From an uncultured bacterium (GTDB taxonomy: Bacteria; CSSED10-310; CALFER01): a DNA stretch of 64,000 nt. Both the position numbers and the translations under genes were made by a program. Below are positions 8,740 to 17,056 of the stretch, one piece after another. Location: positions 62,001-126,000 of the forward strand of contig CALFER010000020.1 of the NCBI GenBank assembly GCA_937951895.1. Direction: 5' to 3'. Below the pieces are notes generated by a model. That model was given only the letters and a program-made list of their open reading frames with translations, was not told the origin of the DNA and made no database searches. Positions within the stretch are counted from its first letter, which is position 1. Each line of letters begins with the position of its first letter.

Positions 8740-9852
8740 ATGGCAAAACTGCGAATCGGCATCGTTTTCGGCGGTCGTTCGGGTGAACACGAAGTTTCAC
8801 TGAAATCCGCACAATCCGTCATCGGAACTCTCGATCCGGATCACCATGAACTCGTTTTTGCCGGCATCACCAAATCCGGCCGGTGGATCATCGGTCCCGA
8901 TGCCATGGAAATCCTGCATCGGGCCGCGGATGCCAGACTGCTCGGATCGTCGGATTCGGCCGGTTCGAGACCGGATCCCGGAGGCTCGATCCTTCCGCCC
9001 GCGTCGTTTCTCGAATCGATCGATGTCGTGTTTCCCGTCTTGCACGGGCCCTTCGGTGAGGACGGCACGATCCAGGGATTGTTTGAAATGGCCGGGATCG
9101 CCTATGCGGGTTGCGGGGTTCTCGCGTCCGCTGCCGGCATGGACAAGATTCTCTTCAAGGATGTCCTGAACGCCCGGGGAATCGCATCAGCGCCCTTCGT
9201 GAGCTGCCTCCGCCACGAATGGATCTCGGCACCCGACTCGATCCTCAACGCCGCCGAAAAATCGTTCGGGTATCCGATGTTCTGCAAACCGGCCAATCTG
9301 GGTTCGAGCGTCGGGATCTCCAAATGCCGCTCCCGGGAGGAACTCCGGGCAGGAATCGAACTGGCGGCCGAGTTCGACCGGCGGATTCTGATCGAGATGG
9401 CGGTTCCGAATGCCCGTGAAATCGAGGTTTCCGTGCTCGGAAACGACAACCCCGAAGCGTCTGTCCCGGGTGAAATCATTCCGAGCAGGGAGTTTTACGA
9501 TTATCAGGCAAAGTATCTCGATGACGGATCGACCGCGTCGCGTCTGATCATTCCCGCGGATCTTCCGGAGGAGACATCGCGCAGCATCCGGAGAATGGCG
9601 ATCGAGGCATTCGAGGCGGTCGACGGTTCCGGCATGGCCCGGGTCGATTTTCTGGTCAACGCGGCGACCCACGACGTGTTTCTCAACGAAATCAACACGA
9701 TCCCCGGATTCACGTCGATCAGCATGTATCCCAAACTCTGGGACGCAACCGGACTTCCCTATCCGCGCCTGATCGAACGACTGATCGAACTGGCGATCGA
9801 ACGGCATACGGACCGTAACCGAAACCGGGTTGCTTTTCGTCTGGAGGCCTGA
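8740..9852 (+). CDS. ddl: D-alanine--D-alanine ligase
   Basis: The start at 8740 has GAGGAGG about nine bases upstream; the frame is open to 8647 without such a site. The 370-residue ATP-grasp enzyme joins two D-Ala residues in the cytoplasm for peptidoglycan. Visible family blocks are GGRSGEHEVSLKSA (N-terminal catalytic Glu), FCKPANLGSSVGISK (ATP-binding), EFYDYQAKY (the omega-loop Tyr type that goes with D-Ala rather than D-lactate), ARVDFLV and NEINTIPGFTSISMYPKLW. Length fits the longer VanA-like Ddl branch. It sits between TldE and a histidine kinase in one operon, an unusual place for a cell-wall gene. Confidence 0.95.
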   Translation: MAKLRIGIVFGGRSGEHEVSLKSAQSVIGTLDPDHHELVFAGITKSGRWIIGPDAMEILHRAADARLLGSSDSAGSRPDPGGSILPPASFLESIDVVFPVLHGPFGEDGTIQGLFEMAGIAYAGCGVLASAAGMDKILFKDVLNARGIASAPFVSCLRHEWISAPDSILNAAEKSFGYPMFCKPANLGSSVGISKCRSREELRAGIELAAEFDRRILIEMAVPNAREIEVSVLGNDNPEASVPGEIIPSREFYDYQAKYLDDGSTASRLIIPADLPEETSRSIRRMAIEAFEAVDGSGMARVDFLVNAATHDVFLNEINTIPGFTSISMYPKLWDATGLPYPRLIERLIELAIERHTDRNRNRVAFRLEA

Positions 9853-12219
9853 TTGTCGGCGCGCAGCGGGAAACGGATCAGCATTCCCGACCGATTCGAA
9901 CGCCTCGGCAACTCCTCGGTCACAGGCGTGATCGGGTTCCGCGTGACGCCTTCCTGTCGTATTGCCGACCCCGATCTTCTCCTGAAAGGCATTCTATCCG
10001 CGCGCTGCTGCCATATGAATGCGATCGCGCGGGCGATGTATCGGGCACCCGACGGCGATCTGGCGGAAACCACCTTCTTCGATTTTATCCGGGATCATCC
10101 GGAAAACCGCGACCTCATCGAGCAGTTCATCCGGGAGGGGTTCACGCTGACCGGAGTCATCCTGCGCGAACGCGCCTTTGATGGCACGGAGCGCTATTTC
10201 ATGACCAACCTGCAAGGATCGGTGCGGGCAGACCGTCTCACGAGTATCTGGGGGATGAAAACGGACATCACGGAATGGAAATCGGCCGAGATTTCCCTGC
10301 GTGAGCGCGAGGAACGCTACAGGCTCACACTCGATTCATTGTCCGACATGGTCCATGTCATCGACCGTTCGTTCCGGATCATCCTGGCCAACACAGCCAC
10401 CCGCAGCGCCATCTTGGAATACAGCCCGGGAATCGATACGATCGACGGATCGAATCTGTTTCACTGCTTCCCGTTTCTCGAAAACCGGATCCGCGACGAG
10501 TATCTCCGGGTCATGCTGACACATCAACCGCTTCGGACGGTGGAATTGACACGTGTCAACGACCATGAAATCTGGACAGAAACGCACAAATTCCCGGTAA
10601 TGGACGACGCACGACGCCTGTTCGGTGTGATCACGATCATTCGCGACATCACGTCCATAAAGCGCAGCGAGGAAGCGCTTCTCCATGCAGAGCGCCGCTA
10701 CCGGGATCTCGTTGAAAATCTCGAGGACGCCTTGTATCAGGTCAATCGGGATGGCGTGATCGAATTCATTTCTCCGGCCATCCATGCCATTACCGGACAT
10801 ACTCCGGATGAAGTCCGCGGTTGTCACTTCATCGATTTCATCGTCGAATCCGAACGGGAGGAGGTCGGTTCGTTTTTTCTGTCTCTGAAGGAACGCATCA
10901 AAGTATCCCGACGGTTCCATGTTCTCAGAAAGGACGGCTCGATATGCCCCATTCGGGCATCTTTACGGGCGATCATCGAAAATGACGAGTATCTCGGAGT
11001 CCGGGGCGTCATCGAGGATATGACCGACCAGGTCAAGGTCGAGCAGGAGAAGGAACGCCTCCACCAGCAACTCGTGCGCTCCCAGAAACTCGAGGAAATC
11101 GGGATTCTGGCCGGAGGCATTGCGCATGATTTCAATAATCTGCTGACGGTGATCCAGGGTCACAATCAACTCGCCATGATGGATCTGTCGGAGCATCACC
11201 CGGCTCACGCGGAACTCCGGCATATTCATCAGACCCTGACGCGCGCCTCCAATCTCACACGCCAACTCCTCATCTTCAGCCGGAAAGAGTCGGTCCAGTT
11301 CCGACCCCTCAACCTGAATGCAACGATTCAGAACATGCTGAAGATGATCCGGAGGATGATTCCCGAGAACATCGAGATTCGGACGGAGTTGAACGATCAG
11401 CCGTGGTTGCTGTTCGGGGATGAGGGAACGATCGAGCAGGTTGTGTTGAACATCTGCGTGAACGCGCGGGATGCCATGCCGGACGGGGGAACACTGATCA
11501 TCTCGACGGATGCAGTCGTGCTGACCGATGCGGATTGCACCCGTTATCCCATGGCCTCACCGGGCAATTTTACCCGGATCACATTCACGGATTCGGGGGT
11601 GGGGATATCCGCCGGGAATCTGGAGCGGATATTCGATCCGTTTTTCACGACCAAGGAAAAAGGCAAGGGAACCGGTCTCGGATTGTCGATCGTGTATGGC
11701 ATCGTCAAGCAGCACGGCGGTTGGCTCCGTGTCAACAGCGACCCCGGCCGGGGTGCGCGATTCGAGGTCTTTTTCCCGGCGGGACAAGCGGTATCGGCTC
11801 CGCCGCCGGTCGATGAATCGCCATACACAGTACTTCGCGGCGCGAGCGAACGGATTCTGTTGATCGAGGATGATGCGTCCGTGCGTCAACTTCTCCAGAG
11901 AATCCTGGACAAGCACAACTACACGGTTTACACGGCGGAAACCATCGAACGTGCCAGAGAGATTCTCGAGCAGGAACAGGGCCGCTTCGATCTGCTGTTC
12001 ACCGATGTGGTGCTTCCGGACGGGAACGGTATCGTATTTGCCAGAGAAATGCGGAAGCGGTACCCCGAGTTACCGGTGCTGTGCGGAAGCGGGTATCCCG
12101 CAAAGGTCGCGCAGATCCCGGAATCCGAACGGTCACAGTTCCGGATTCTCCTCAAACCATACCGCCTGACCGAACTGCTGCAGGAAATCCATCAGAGAAT
12201 CAAACGGGCGGGAAGGTAA
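9853..12219 (+). CDS. Three-PAS hybrid histidine kinase with C-terminal receiver
   Basis: The 788-residue protein starts at a TTG directly after the ddl stop, with GGAGG five bases before it. It has no membrane segment, so the sensor is cytoplasmic. PAS domains lie at about 15-125, 150-265 and 280-395. The HisKA H-box is GGIAHDFNNLL with His near residue 425. The HATPase domain has NICVNARDAMPDGG, DSGVGI and the G2 box KGTGLGLSIVYG. A receiver at about 670-785 has the phospho-acceptor Asp in FTDVVLPD (about residue 718) and the Lys in LLKPY. No output domain follows, so a separate response regulator or phosphotransfer protein would be needed. As the last gene of the operon it may sense a cytoplasmic ligand or redox state; the signal is unknown. 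Confidence 0.9.
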   Translation: MSARSGKRISIPDRFERLGNSSVTGVIGFRVTPSCRIADPDLLLKGILSARCCHMNAIARAMYRAPDGDLAETTFFDFIRDHPENRDLIEQFIREGFTLTGVILRERAFDGTERYFMTNLQGSVRADRLTSIWGMKTDITEWKSAEISLREREERYRLTLDSLSDMVHVIDRSFRIILANTATRSAILEYSPGIDTIDGSNLFHCFPFLENRIRDEYLRVMLTHQPLRTVELTRVNDHEIWTETHKFPVMDDARRLFGVITIIRDITSIKRSEEALLHAERRYRDLVENLEDALYQVNRDGVIEFISPAIHAITGHTPDEVRGCHFIDFIVESEREEVGSFFLSLKERIKVSRRFHVLRKDGSICPIRASLRAIIENDEYLGVRGVIEDMTDQVKVEQEKERLHQQLVRSQKLEEIGILAGGIAHDFNNLLTVIQGHNQLAMMDLSEHHPAHAELRHIHQTLTRASNLTRQLLIFSRKESVQFRPLNLNATIQNMLKMIRRMIPENIEIRTELNDQPWLLFGDEGTIEQVVLNICVNARDAMPDGGTLIISTDAVVLTDADCTRYPMASPGNFTRITFTDSGVGISAGNLERIFDPFFTTKEKGKGTGLGLSIVYGIVKQHGGWLRVNSDPGRGARFEVFFPAGQAVSAPPPVDESPYTVLRGASERILLIEDDASVRQLLQRILDKHNYTVYTAETIERAREILEQEQGRFDLLFTDVVLPDGNGIVFAREMRKRYPELPVLCGSGYPAKVAQIPESERSQFRILLKPYRLTELLQEIHQRIKRAGR

Positions 12220-12235
12220 TCCGCGAGTCGGCCGT

Positions 12236-13717
12236 TTATCCGTTGCGACGATCGATCGCCATCGCAAATGCCGCCTCATACGCATCCGCGCTCCGCTCCC
12301 ATGAAAAATCCTGCCGCATCGCTTCTCCGATCATCAAGGCCATATGATGCGGCCGGTCATAATACGTGCTGACCGCCCAGCCGATCGTATAATACAACGC
12401 ATGCGTCTCGGGATCGATAAACTTGAATCCGGTGCCGGTTCCCGTTCGTTCGTCGTAGTTTTCAACCGTGTCGTCCAACCCGCCGGTCGCGCGCACGATG
12501 GGCAGGGTTCCGTATCTGAGTGAATAGATCTGGTTCAGGCCGCAGGGTTCGTATCGGGACGGCATCACGAAGAAATCGCTACCGGCCTCGATCCAGTGAG
12601 CCAGTTCGTTGCTGTAACCGATATAGGTTCCGATCCGTCCGGGAAATCGTCCCGGGAGGGGGCCGAAGAACGCTTCGAGTTCCCGGTCGCCTGAACCGAG
12701 CACGACGAACTGAACCCGCATATCCCGCACAACTCGCTCGATGACACCCGCCAGCAGATCGAGTCCCTTCTGATCGACAAAGCGGCTCACCACCCCGATA
12801 ATCGGAATCCCGGGGTCGACATCGAGATTCATCCGCTGCTGCAGCTCACGCTTGCACACAGCCTTGTTCGACCGATCATCCGAACTGAATGTGGCCGGGA
12901 TCAGACGATCCGTTTCCGGATTCCACTCACTGTAATCCACGCCATTGAGTATCCCGAAAAACCCCGCACCCTTCTTGTTGAGGGGTTCTGCCATCCCGTA
13001 CGACAATCCGGTGGTCGTGATCTCACGCGCATAGGTCGGACTCACCGTGTTGACGACATCCGCAAACGCGATCCCGCCTTTGAGAAAATTGATTCGGCCA
13101 TGATCTTCGAACTTGTCCGGAGTGAGGTTGCCCCATTGAAGTCCGAGATAATCATAGTTTTCAACGCCGTAAATCCCCTGATACGCGACATTGTGAATCG
13201 TCAGAACGGATGCGGCGCGTCCGAGAACGGAATCGTTCCAGTGCCAGACTTTCAGGTAAGCGGATGCCGGCGCCGTCATCCAGTCGTGCACGTGTACGAT
13301 ATCCGGCGAAAACGACATGTCCCGGCAGAGCTGAAGAGCGGCTCGGGTGAAGAATGCGAATCGCCGCGGGTTGTCCCGAAAATCGTTCATCGCCGCATCG
13401 TGATACAGACCGGGTCTGCGAAAGTACGTATCATATTCGATGAAAAACACCGGCACGCCGGCCGGTGTGATATGCCGGAACACACTGCACCACTCCAGGG
13501 CATTCCCGCCCATCCACACCCCCATCGTCCCCATGAAACGCTCGATCGGGTACCTGTCGAATCGGATATCGGAATACTTCGGCAGGATCACGATCACATC
13601 ATGGCCCCGGGCTTTCAGAACAGCGGGCAGAGACCCGACCACATCCGCCAGTCCGCCGGTCTTGGCAAACGGCACACATTCCGATGCGATCATGGCAATC
13701 CGAAGCGAATGAGTCAT
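12236..13717 (-). CDS. glgA: Glycogen (ADP-glucose) synthase
   Basis: The start ATG at 13717 follows CGGAGG on the minus strand and overlaps the stop of the upstream gene (ATGA). The 493-residue protein is a GT5-family synthase. KTGGLADVVGSLP near the N-terminus binds the nucleotide sugar, GVVSRFVDQKGLDLL is the family's central block, and MPSRYEPCGLNQIYSLRYG plus TGGLDDTVENYDE form the C-terminal active site. It extends alpha-1,4-glucan from ADP-glucose in the cytoplasm. It is the last gene of a three-gene operon behind a GT9 glycosyltransferase and a propeller lipoprotein and ends facing the hybrid kinase with only 16 bases between the stops. Confidence 0.95.
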   Translation of the reverse strand: MTHSLRIAMIASECVPFAKTGGLADVVGSLPAVLKARGHDVIVILPKYSDIRFDRYPIERFMGTMGVWMGGNALEWCSVFRHITPAGVPVFFIEYDTYFRRPGLYHDAAMNDFRDNPRRFAFFTRAALQLCRDMSFSPDIVHVHDWMTAPASAYLKVWHWNDSVLGRAASVLTIHNVAYQGIYGVENYDYLGLQWGNLTPDKFEDHGRINFLKGGIAFADVVNTVSPTYAREITTTGLSYGMAEPLNKKGAGFFGILNGVDYSEWNPETDRLIPATFSSDDRSNKAVCKRELQQRMNLDVDPGIPIIGVVSRFVDQKGLDLLAGVIERVVRDMRVQFVVLGSGDRELEAFFGPLPGRFPGRIGTYIGYSNELAHWIEAGSDFFVMPSRYEPCGLNQIYSLRYGTLPIVRATGGLDDTVENYDERTGTGTGFKFIDPETHALYYTIGWAVSTYYDRPHHMALMIGEAMRQDFSWERSADAYEAAFAMAIDRRNG

Positions 13718-15705
13718 TTTTGATCCTCCGGGGTAATCCGATGCGGTTCCTGTCCCTGTGAGGGCGCCCATGCAAACGATAGCAGATCATGCCAATCCGC
13801 GACAACGCCGATCCCGCTCAACGGCGTGAATACCGCTTCATACGCCTTGCCGGGTGTATCGAGCCGCCCGACAAGAACCGGTTCGAATGGCGTACGGATA
13901 TCATACATTCGGACTCCATAGATATAATCCCCGAGCAACAGCATGCTGCCCTGGACGGAGACTCCCTTGCAGGTGGTGAGCGGCACGAAGCTCCGACGCA
14001 CCGGCTTCCCGGGATCGCTCAGATCCATGGCAATCAATCCGGAATTGAAATCCGCGACATACAGCACACCGTTTCCGATCGTGACCCCCTCCGGAGCCGT
14101 GATTCGTTCGTCCCGGGCGGTGATCACCGGGTTTTCGGGATCCGAGTGATCAATCGTGTATAGACCGCCGTTGACCGCGCACACATACACATACCGATCG
14201 GTGACGAGCAGGTCGGTCGCCCATCCTTCGAGCTTGACGGTTGAGACAAGCCGGAGCGAGTCCCGGTCCGAGAAATCGATCTGATGAACGCCGTGAAACC
14301 AATCCGCCACCCATGCCGTCTTCCCGTGAAGCCTGACTCCCGACGCCCGTCCCGGTGATTTCCAGTAGCCGTGCGCCTCGAGCCGGGACGGATCCGAGAC
14401 ATCGACGATTCTGAGACCGTCGTAGTCGACCACGGCCATGGTATTATCCGAGACATCGATGCCGACCGCATACACAAATCCTCCGAGACTTCCCAGAGGG
14501 GTCAGGCGGCCCGAGGCATCGATTCGGCAGGCCTGGACACCGGCCTTCGTCCGGGCAGCGAACACAAGATCTCCGGAGCAGACGACATCCGTCAGGAGCG
14601 ATTCGAGTTCGAAGCTGGATGCGACCGCAAGCCGATCGTTCTCGATGACCAATTCATGCCATCCCATGTCATTATCGGAAGCGATGATGCCGCCAAATTC
14701 CTTCCGGATCACCCGGCCTTCGCTGAATGCCTTGAGTTCGGACAACTCCGAAGGATGCTCGGGATCCGTCAGATCGATCAGATGAAAGGCCTGGGTCGCG
14801 GCGACGACCGCCATCGTATCGGTCACGAAGTCCACAGACCGGGTTTCCTTGGGAAAGGGAACTATCGCCGTGGTTTCGGGCGTGCCGCCGTTTCGATCCC
14901 GAAGAATGACCAGTCCCTTTTTCTGATCAGCGATCAGATGCAGCCCGTTTCGGTGACAACTCCATACCGCGCGATTCGCGCTGTCCGAAGACCACAGCAA
15001 TCGGGGCTGTTTCGCGTCAGTCAGGTCCCATGCCTGGTACCCTCCGGTCATTGCGCTGATGTAGGCAGTCGCGCCATCGATCACCGCATGAACGGGCTTT
15101 CCGGCGATGTCCGGAAAGGATTGGACGACCGGAGACCGAGAGTAATCGGGAGAAGACCGGGGTGTTTGAATCAAGGCAGCGCCGGCGCTGTGCCGGCACA
15201 CCAGCACCCTGTCCTTGCCGACACGCACACAGAATCGCGCCGCGTGTAATTCGGACCAGGTCGCAAGCACCGCGCCGGATGCGGCATCCAAAACCGTCAC
15301 ACCGGCATAATCATCCGCAACCCACAACCGGTTCCCGACACGGCACACACTCCAGGAATGCCCCGGTGTGTCGAACGCCCCGGTTCGATTCCAGATCCCT
15401 TCGCCATTCTTTTCGAACCGATCGACCCCCCTCACCGTGGCCATGAACACCATTCCGTCCGGAGTCATCTCAAAATCCAGAAATCGCCCGGTTCGGAACT
15501 GTGTGTCGATCGTGGTGCATGCGTAGACGATGGCTTCTTTTTCGACACCGATCGAATCGGAAGACAGGTCCACGGGGGGGAGCAATCCCGGATTTTGGGG
15601 AGGAGTGGAATCGGTTGACGGACGGTCCGGAGACGACTGGACGCATGCGACGATGAGAAACACGAGAAGAAGCGAAGTCGATCGCAGCGACGGAAGCCGT
15701 TTCAT
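13714..15705 (-). CDS. LVIVD-repeat beta-propeller lipoprotein
   Basis: The start at 15705 opens on a lipoprotein signal (SLLLVFLIVACVQSS, lipobox IVAC), giving 663 residues; the longer frame to 15822 lies inside the upstream gene. After a Ser/Pro-rich linker come repeated units of about 40-45 residues ending in patterns such as GLRIVDVSDPSRLEA, GLYTIDHSDPENPV and GLIAMDLSDPGKPV, the LVIVD/propeller repeat found in bacterial surface proteins. No catalytic motif is visible, so a binding or scaffold role on the outer membrane is likely. Only four bases separate it from the GT9 stop and its own stop overlaps the glgA start. Function within a glycogen or glycan operon is unknown. Confidence 0.83.
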   Translation of the reverse strand: MKRLPSLRSTSLLLVFLIVACVQSSPDRPSTDSTPPQNPGLLPPVDLSSDSIGVEKEAIVYACTTIDTQFRTGRFLDFEMTPDGMVFMATVRGVDRFEKNGEGIWNRTGAFDTPGHSWSVCRVGNRLWVADDYAGVTVLDAASGAVLATWSELHAARFCVRVGKDRVLVCRHSAGAALIQTPRSSPDYSRSPVVQSFPDIAGKPVHAVIDGATAYISAMTGGYQAWDLTDAKQPRLLWSSDSANRAVWSCHRNGLHLIADQKKGLVILRDRNGGTPETTAIVPFPKETRSVDFVTDTMAVVAATQAFHLIDLTDPEHPSELSELKAFSEGRVIRKEFGGIIASDNDMGWHELVIENDRLAVASSFELESLLTDVVCSGDLVFAARTKAGVQACRIDASGRLTPLGSLGGFVYAVGIDVSDNTMAVVDYDGLRIVDVSDPSRLEAHGYWKSPGRASGVRLHGKTAWVADWFHGVHQIDFSDRDSLRLVSTVKLEGWATDLLVTDRYVYVCAVNGGLYTIDHSDPENPVITARDERITAPEGVTIGNGVLYVADFNSGLIAMDLSDPGKPVRRSFVPLTTCKGVSVQGSMLLLGDYIYGVRMYDIRTPFEPVLVGRLDTPGKAYEAVFTPLSGIGVVADWHDLLSFAWAPSQGQEPHRITPEDQK

Positions 15706-15709
15706 GCGA

Positions 15710-16828
15710 TCAGCATCGACAGAGAGCGCGGACTGCCGCATCGGCGAGTCTGTCGAGGTCGATCCGATCGAGGCAGTACGGGTCGGGACACGCGCGCTTC
15801 CAGCAGGGCCGGCACGGCACATCCGCCAGGATCATCTCGCCGCGCCCATACAGATCGATCTCGACATCGCAGCTCAGCGTGAACCATGTCGCGACGGGCA
15901 CCTTCAGTGCGATGGCGGCGTGCAATCCGAACGTATCGGCGGTCAGGCATGCATCGCAAGCGGCGATGTAATGCAATCCCCGGCGAATCCCCTCGGAAGT
16001 CGGCGTTTCGATGACTCGGGAATCATTCAGTTCGCCGGCGATGCGATGGTTGAGATCCGCTTCGGTTTTTCCGCCCAGAAGCAGGAGACGCATGTCCCGG
16101 CAGCGCGGGTCGGCCAACACTTTTCTGAGAACGGCAATCAGGTGATGGACGGGTAGTTTTTTGTTCGGAAACAGATCGCTGCATCCGGTATTGACGCCGA
16201 GCGCACGCCGGGAATCCGACAAACCGAGATCGTTTCGGTAGCGGGCAACATGATCGCGCTCGTCCTGCGCCAATTCCAGGATGTATTCGTGATGCCGGAA
16301 CGGATACCCGAGTCCCTCGGCGAGAATCTGCTGTCCGGTCTGTCGGTTTTCCCTGAATTTCAGCTCGTCATCCAACCCCAGTCGGTACGCATATTCGAAT
16401 TCGGCATTCAACGGGATAACGACGCCATGCGGATCGAGACCGAATCCGCGTTTTTCCTTCGCCGGAACGCTCATTGTTACGGCAGTTGATTTACGGTCAC
16501 GGTCGCATGACAGCACGAGATCGAATTCCATGAAACGAAGGAAGGAGACGGAGTCGAGCGAGTAGGGGATGATTTCATCGATGAACGGATTGTTGAGGAG
16601 AAGGGGGGTGGCGGAGGGAGACGTGAGCCAGCGGATCGTGCTGTCCGGATGGATCTCTCTGAGAGTGGGGAGAAGCGCGGTGGTCATGAGAACATCGCCG
16701 AGCGCGTCGAGGTTGATGATGAGAATGCGGGTACCCTGAGGTCGGAATGATCGGCATGTTTCGCACAACCACCCTGGTCTGCAGGGTTTGTATCCGTTGA
16801 AGTCTTTGCAATCGAACCGATATCCCAC
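15710..16828 (-). CDS. Glycosyltransferase family 9 (heptosyltransferase-like) with Cys-rich N-terminus
   Basis: The GTG at 16828 is chosen because CCGGAGG sits five bases before it; the open frame runs on to 17941 but then overlaps the divergent S8 protease gene and looks non-coding. The 372-residue protein has a short N-terminal segment with four cysteines (spacing Cx8CxxxxxCxxC in the first 25 residues), then the GT9 start ILIINLDALGDVLMTTALLP and the late block CLTADTFGLHAAIALKVPV. GT9 enzymes add sugars such as heptose to lipid-linked glycans. The cysteine cluster suggests a small metal- or cluster-binding extension. First gene of the operon with the propeller lipoprotein and glgA. Confidence 0.85.
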   Translation of the reverse strand: MGYRFDCKDFNGYKPCRPGWLCETCRSFRPQGTRILIINLDALGDVLMTTALLPTLREIHPDSTIRWLTSPSATPLLLNNPFIDEIIPYSLDSVSFLRFMEFDLVLSCDRDRKSTAVTMSVPAKEKRGFGLDPHGVVIPLNAEFEYAYRLGLDDELKFRENRQTGQQILAEGLGYPFRHHEYILELAQDERDHVARYRNDLGLSDSRRALGVNTGCSDLFPNKKLPVHHLIAVLRKVLADPRCRDMRLLLLGGKTEADLNHRIAGELNDSRVIETPTSEGIRRGLHYIAACDACLTADTFGLHAAIALKVPVATWFTLSCDVEIDLYGRGEMILADVPCRPCWKRACPDPYCLDRIDLDRLADAAVRALCRC

Positions 16829-16888
16829 ACGCGCCTCCGGAAAGTACGGATGAGTTGATGACCGCCGGGCTGGTCGGTCGGAACTGAG

Positions 16889-16917
16889 AGCATAATGCGC
16901 GGGACACACGCAATCAA
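16889..16917 (-). promoter_or_regulatory. Predicted sigma-70-type promoter of the GT9-propeller-glgA operon
   Basis: On the minus strand TTGATT (16917-16912) and TATGCT (16894-16889) are 17 bases apart. The start of transcription would fall near 16882, about 54 bases before the GTG start. Confidence 0.5.
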
Positions 16918-16927
16918 GAGCGAATCG

Positions 16928-16942
16928 CCGATCCCGGATCGG
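16928..16942. repeat. Perfect 15-bp palindrome between divergent promoters
   Basis: CCGATCC, one base, GGATCGG. It lies upstream of the -35 of the GT9 operon and 17 bases before the -24 element of the S8 gene, a position suited to a regulator acting on both. Not seen elsewhere in the window by eye. Confidence 0.4.
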
Positions 16943-16959
16943 GAAGGGAACCGGGTTTA

Positions 16960-16975
16960 TGGTATGATTTTTGCT
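16960..16975 (+). promoter_or_regulatory. Predicted sigma-54 promoter of the S8 protease gene
   Basis: TGGTAT (16960-16965), five bases, TTGCT (16971-16975): the invariant GG and GC are ten bases apart, as sigma-54 requires. The -12 half is perfect; the -24 half has T instead of C at the fourth position. Transcription would start near 16986, about 70 bases before the ATG. Confidence 0.5.
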
Positions 16976-17056
16976 GCTTTGATATCTGCTTATGGGAGCA
17001 TGCGGACAGCGTCCAATTGTTCTTGCACATCGACATGAACACAGGAAGGAGTTGCC

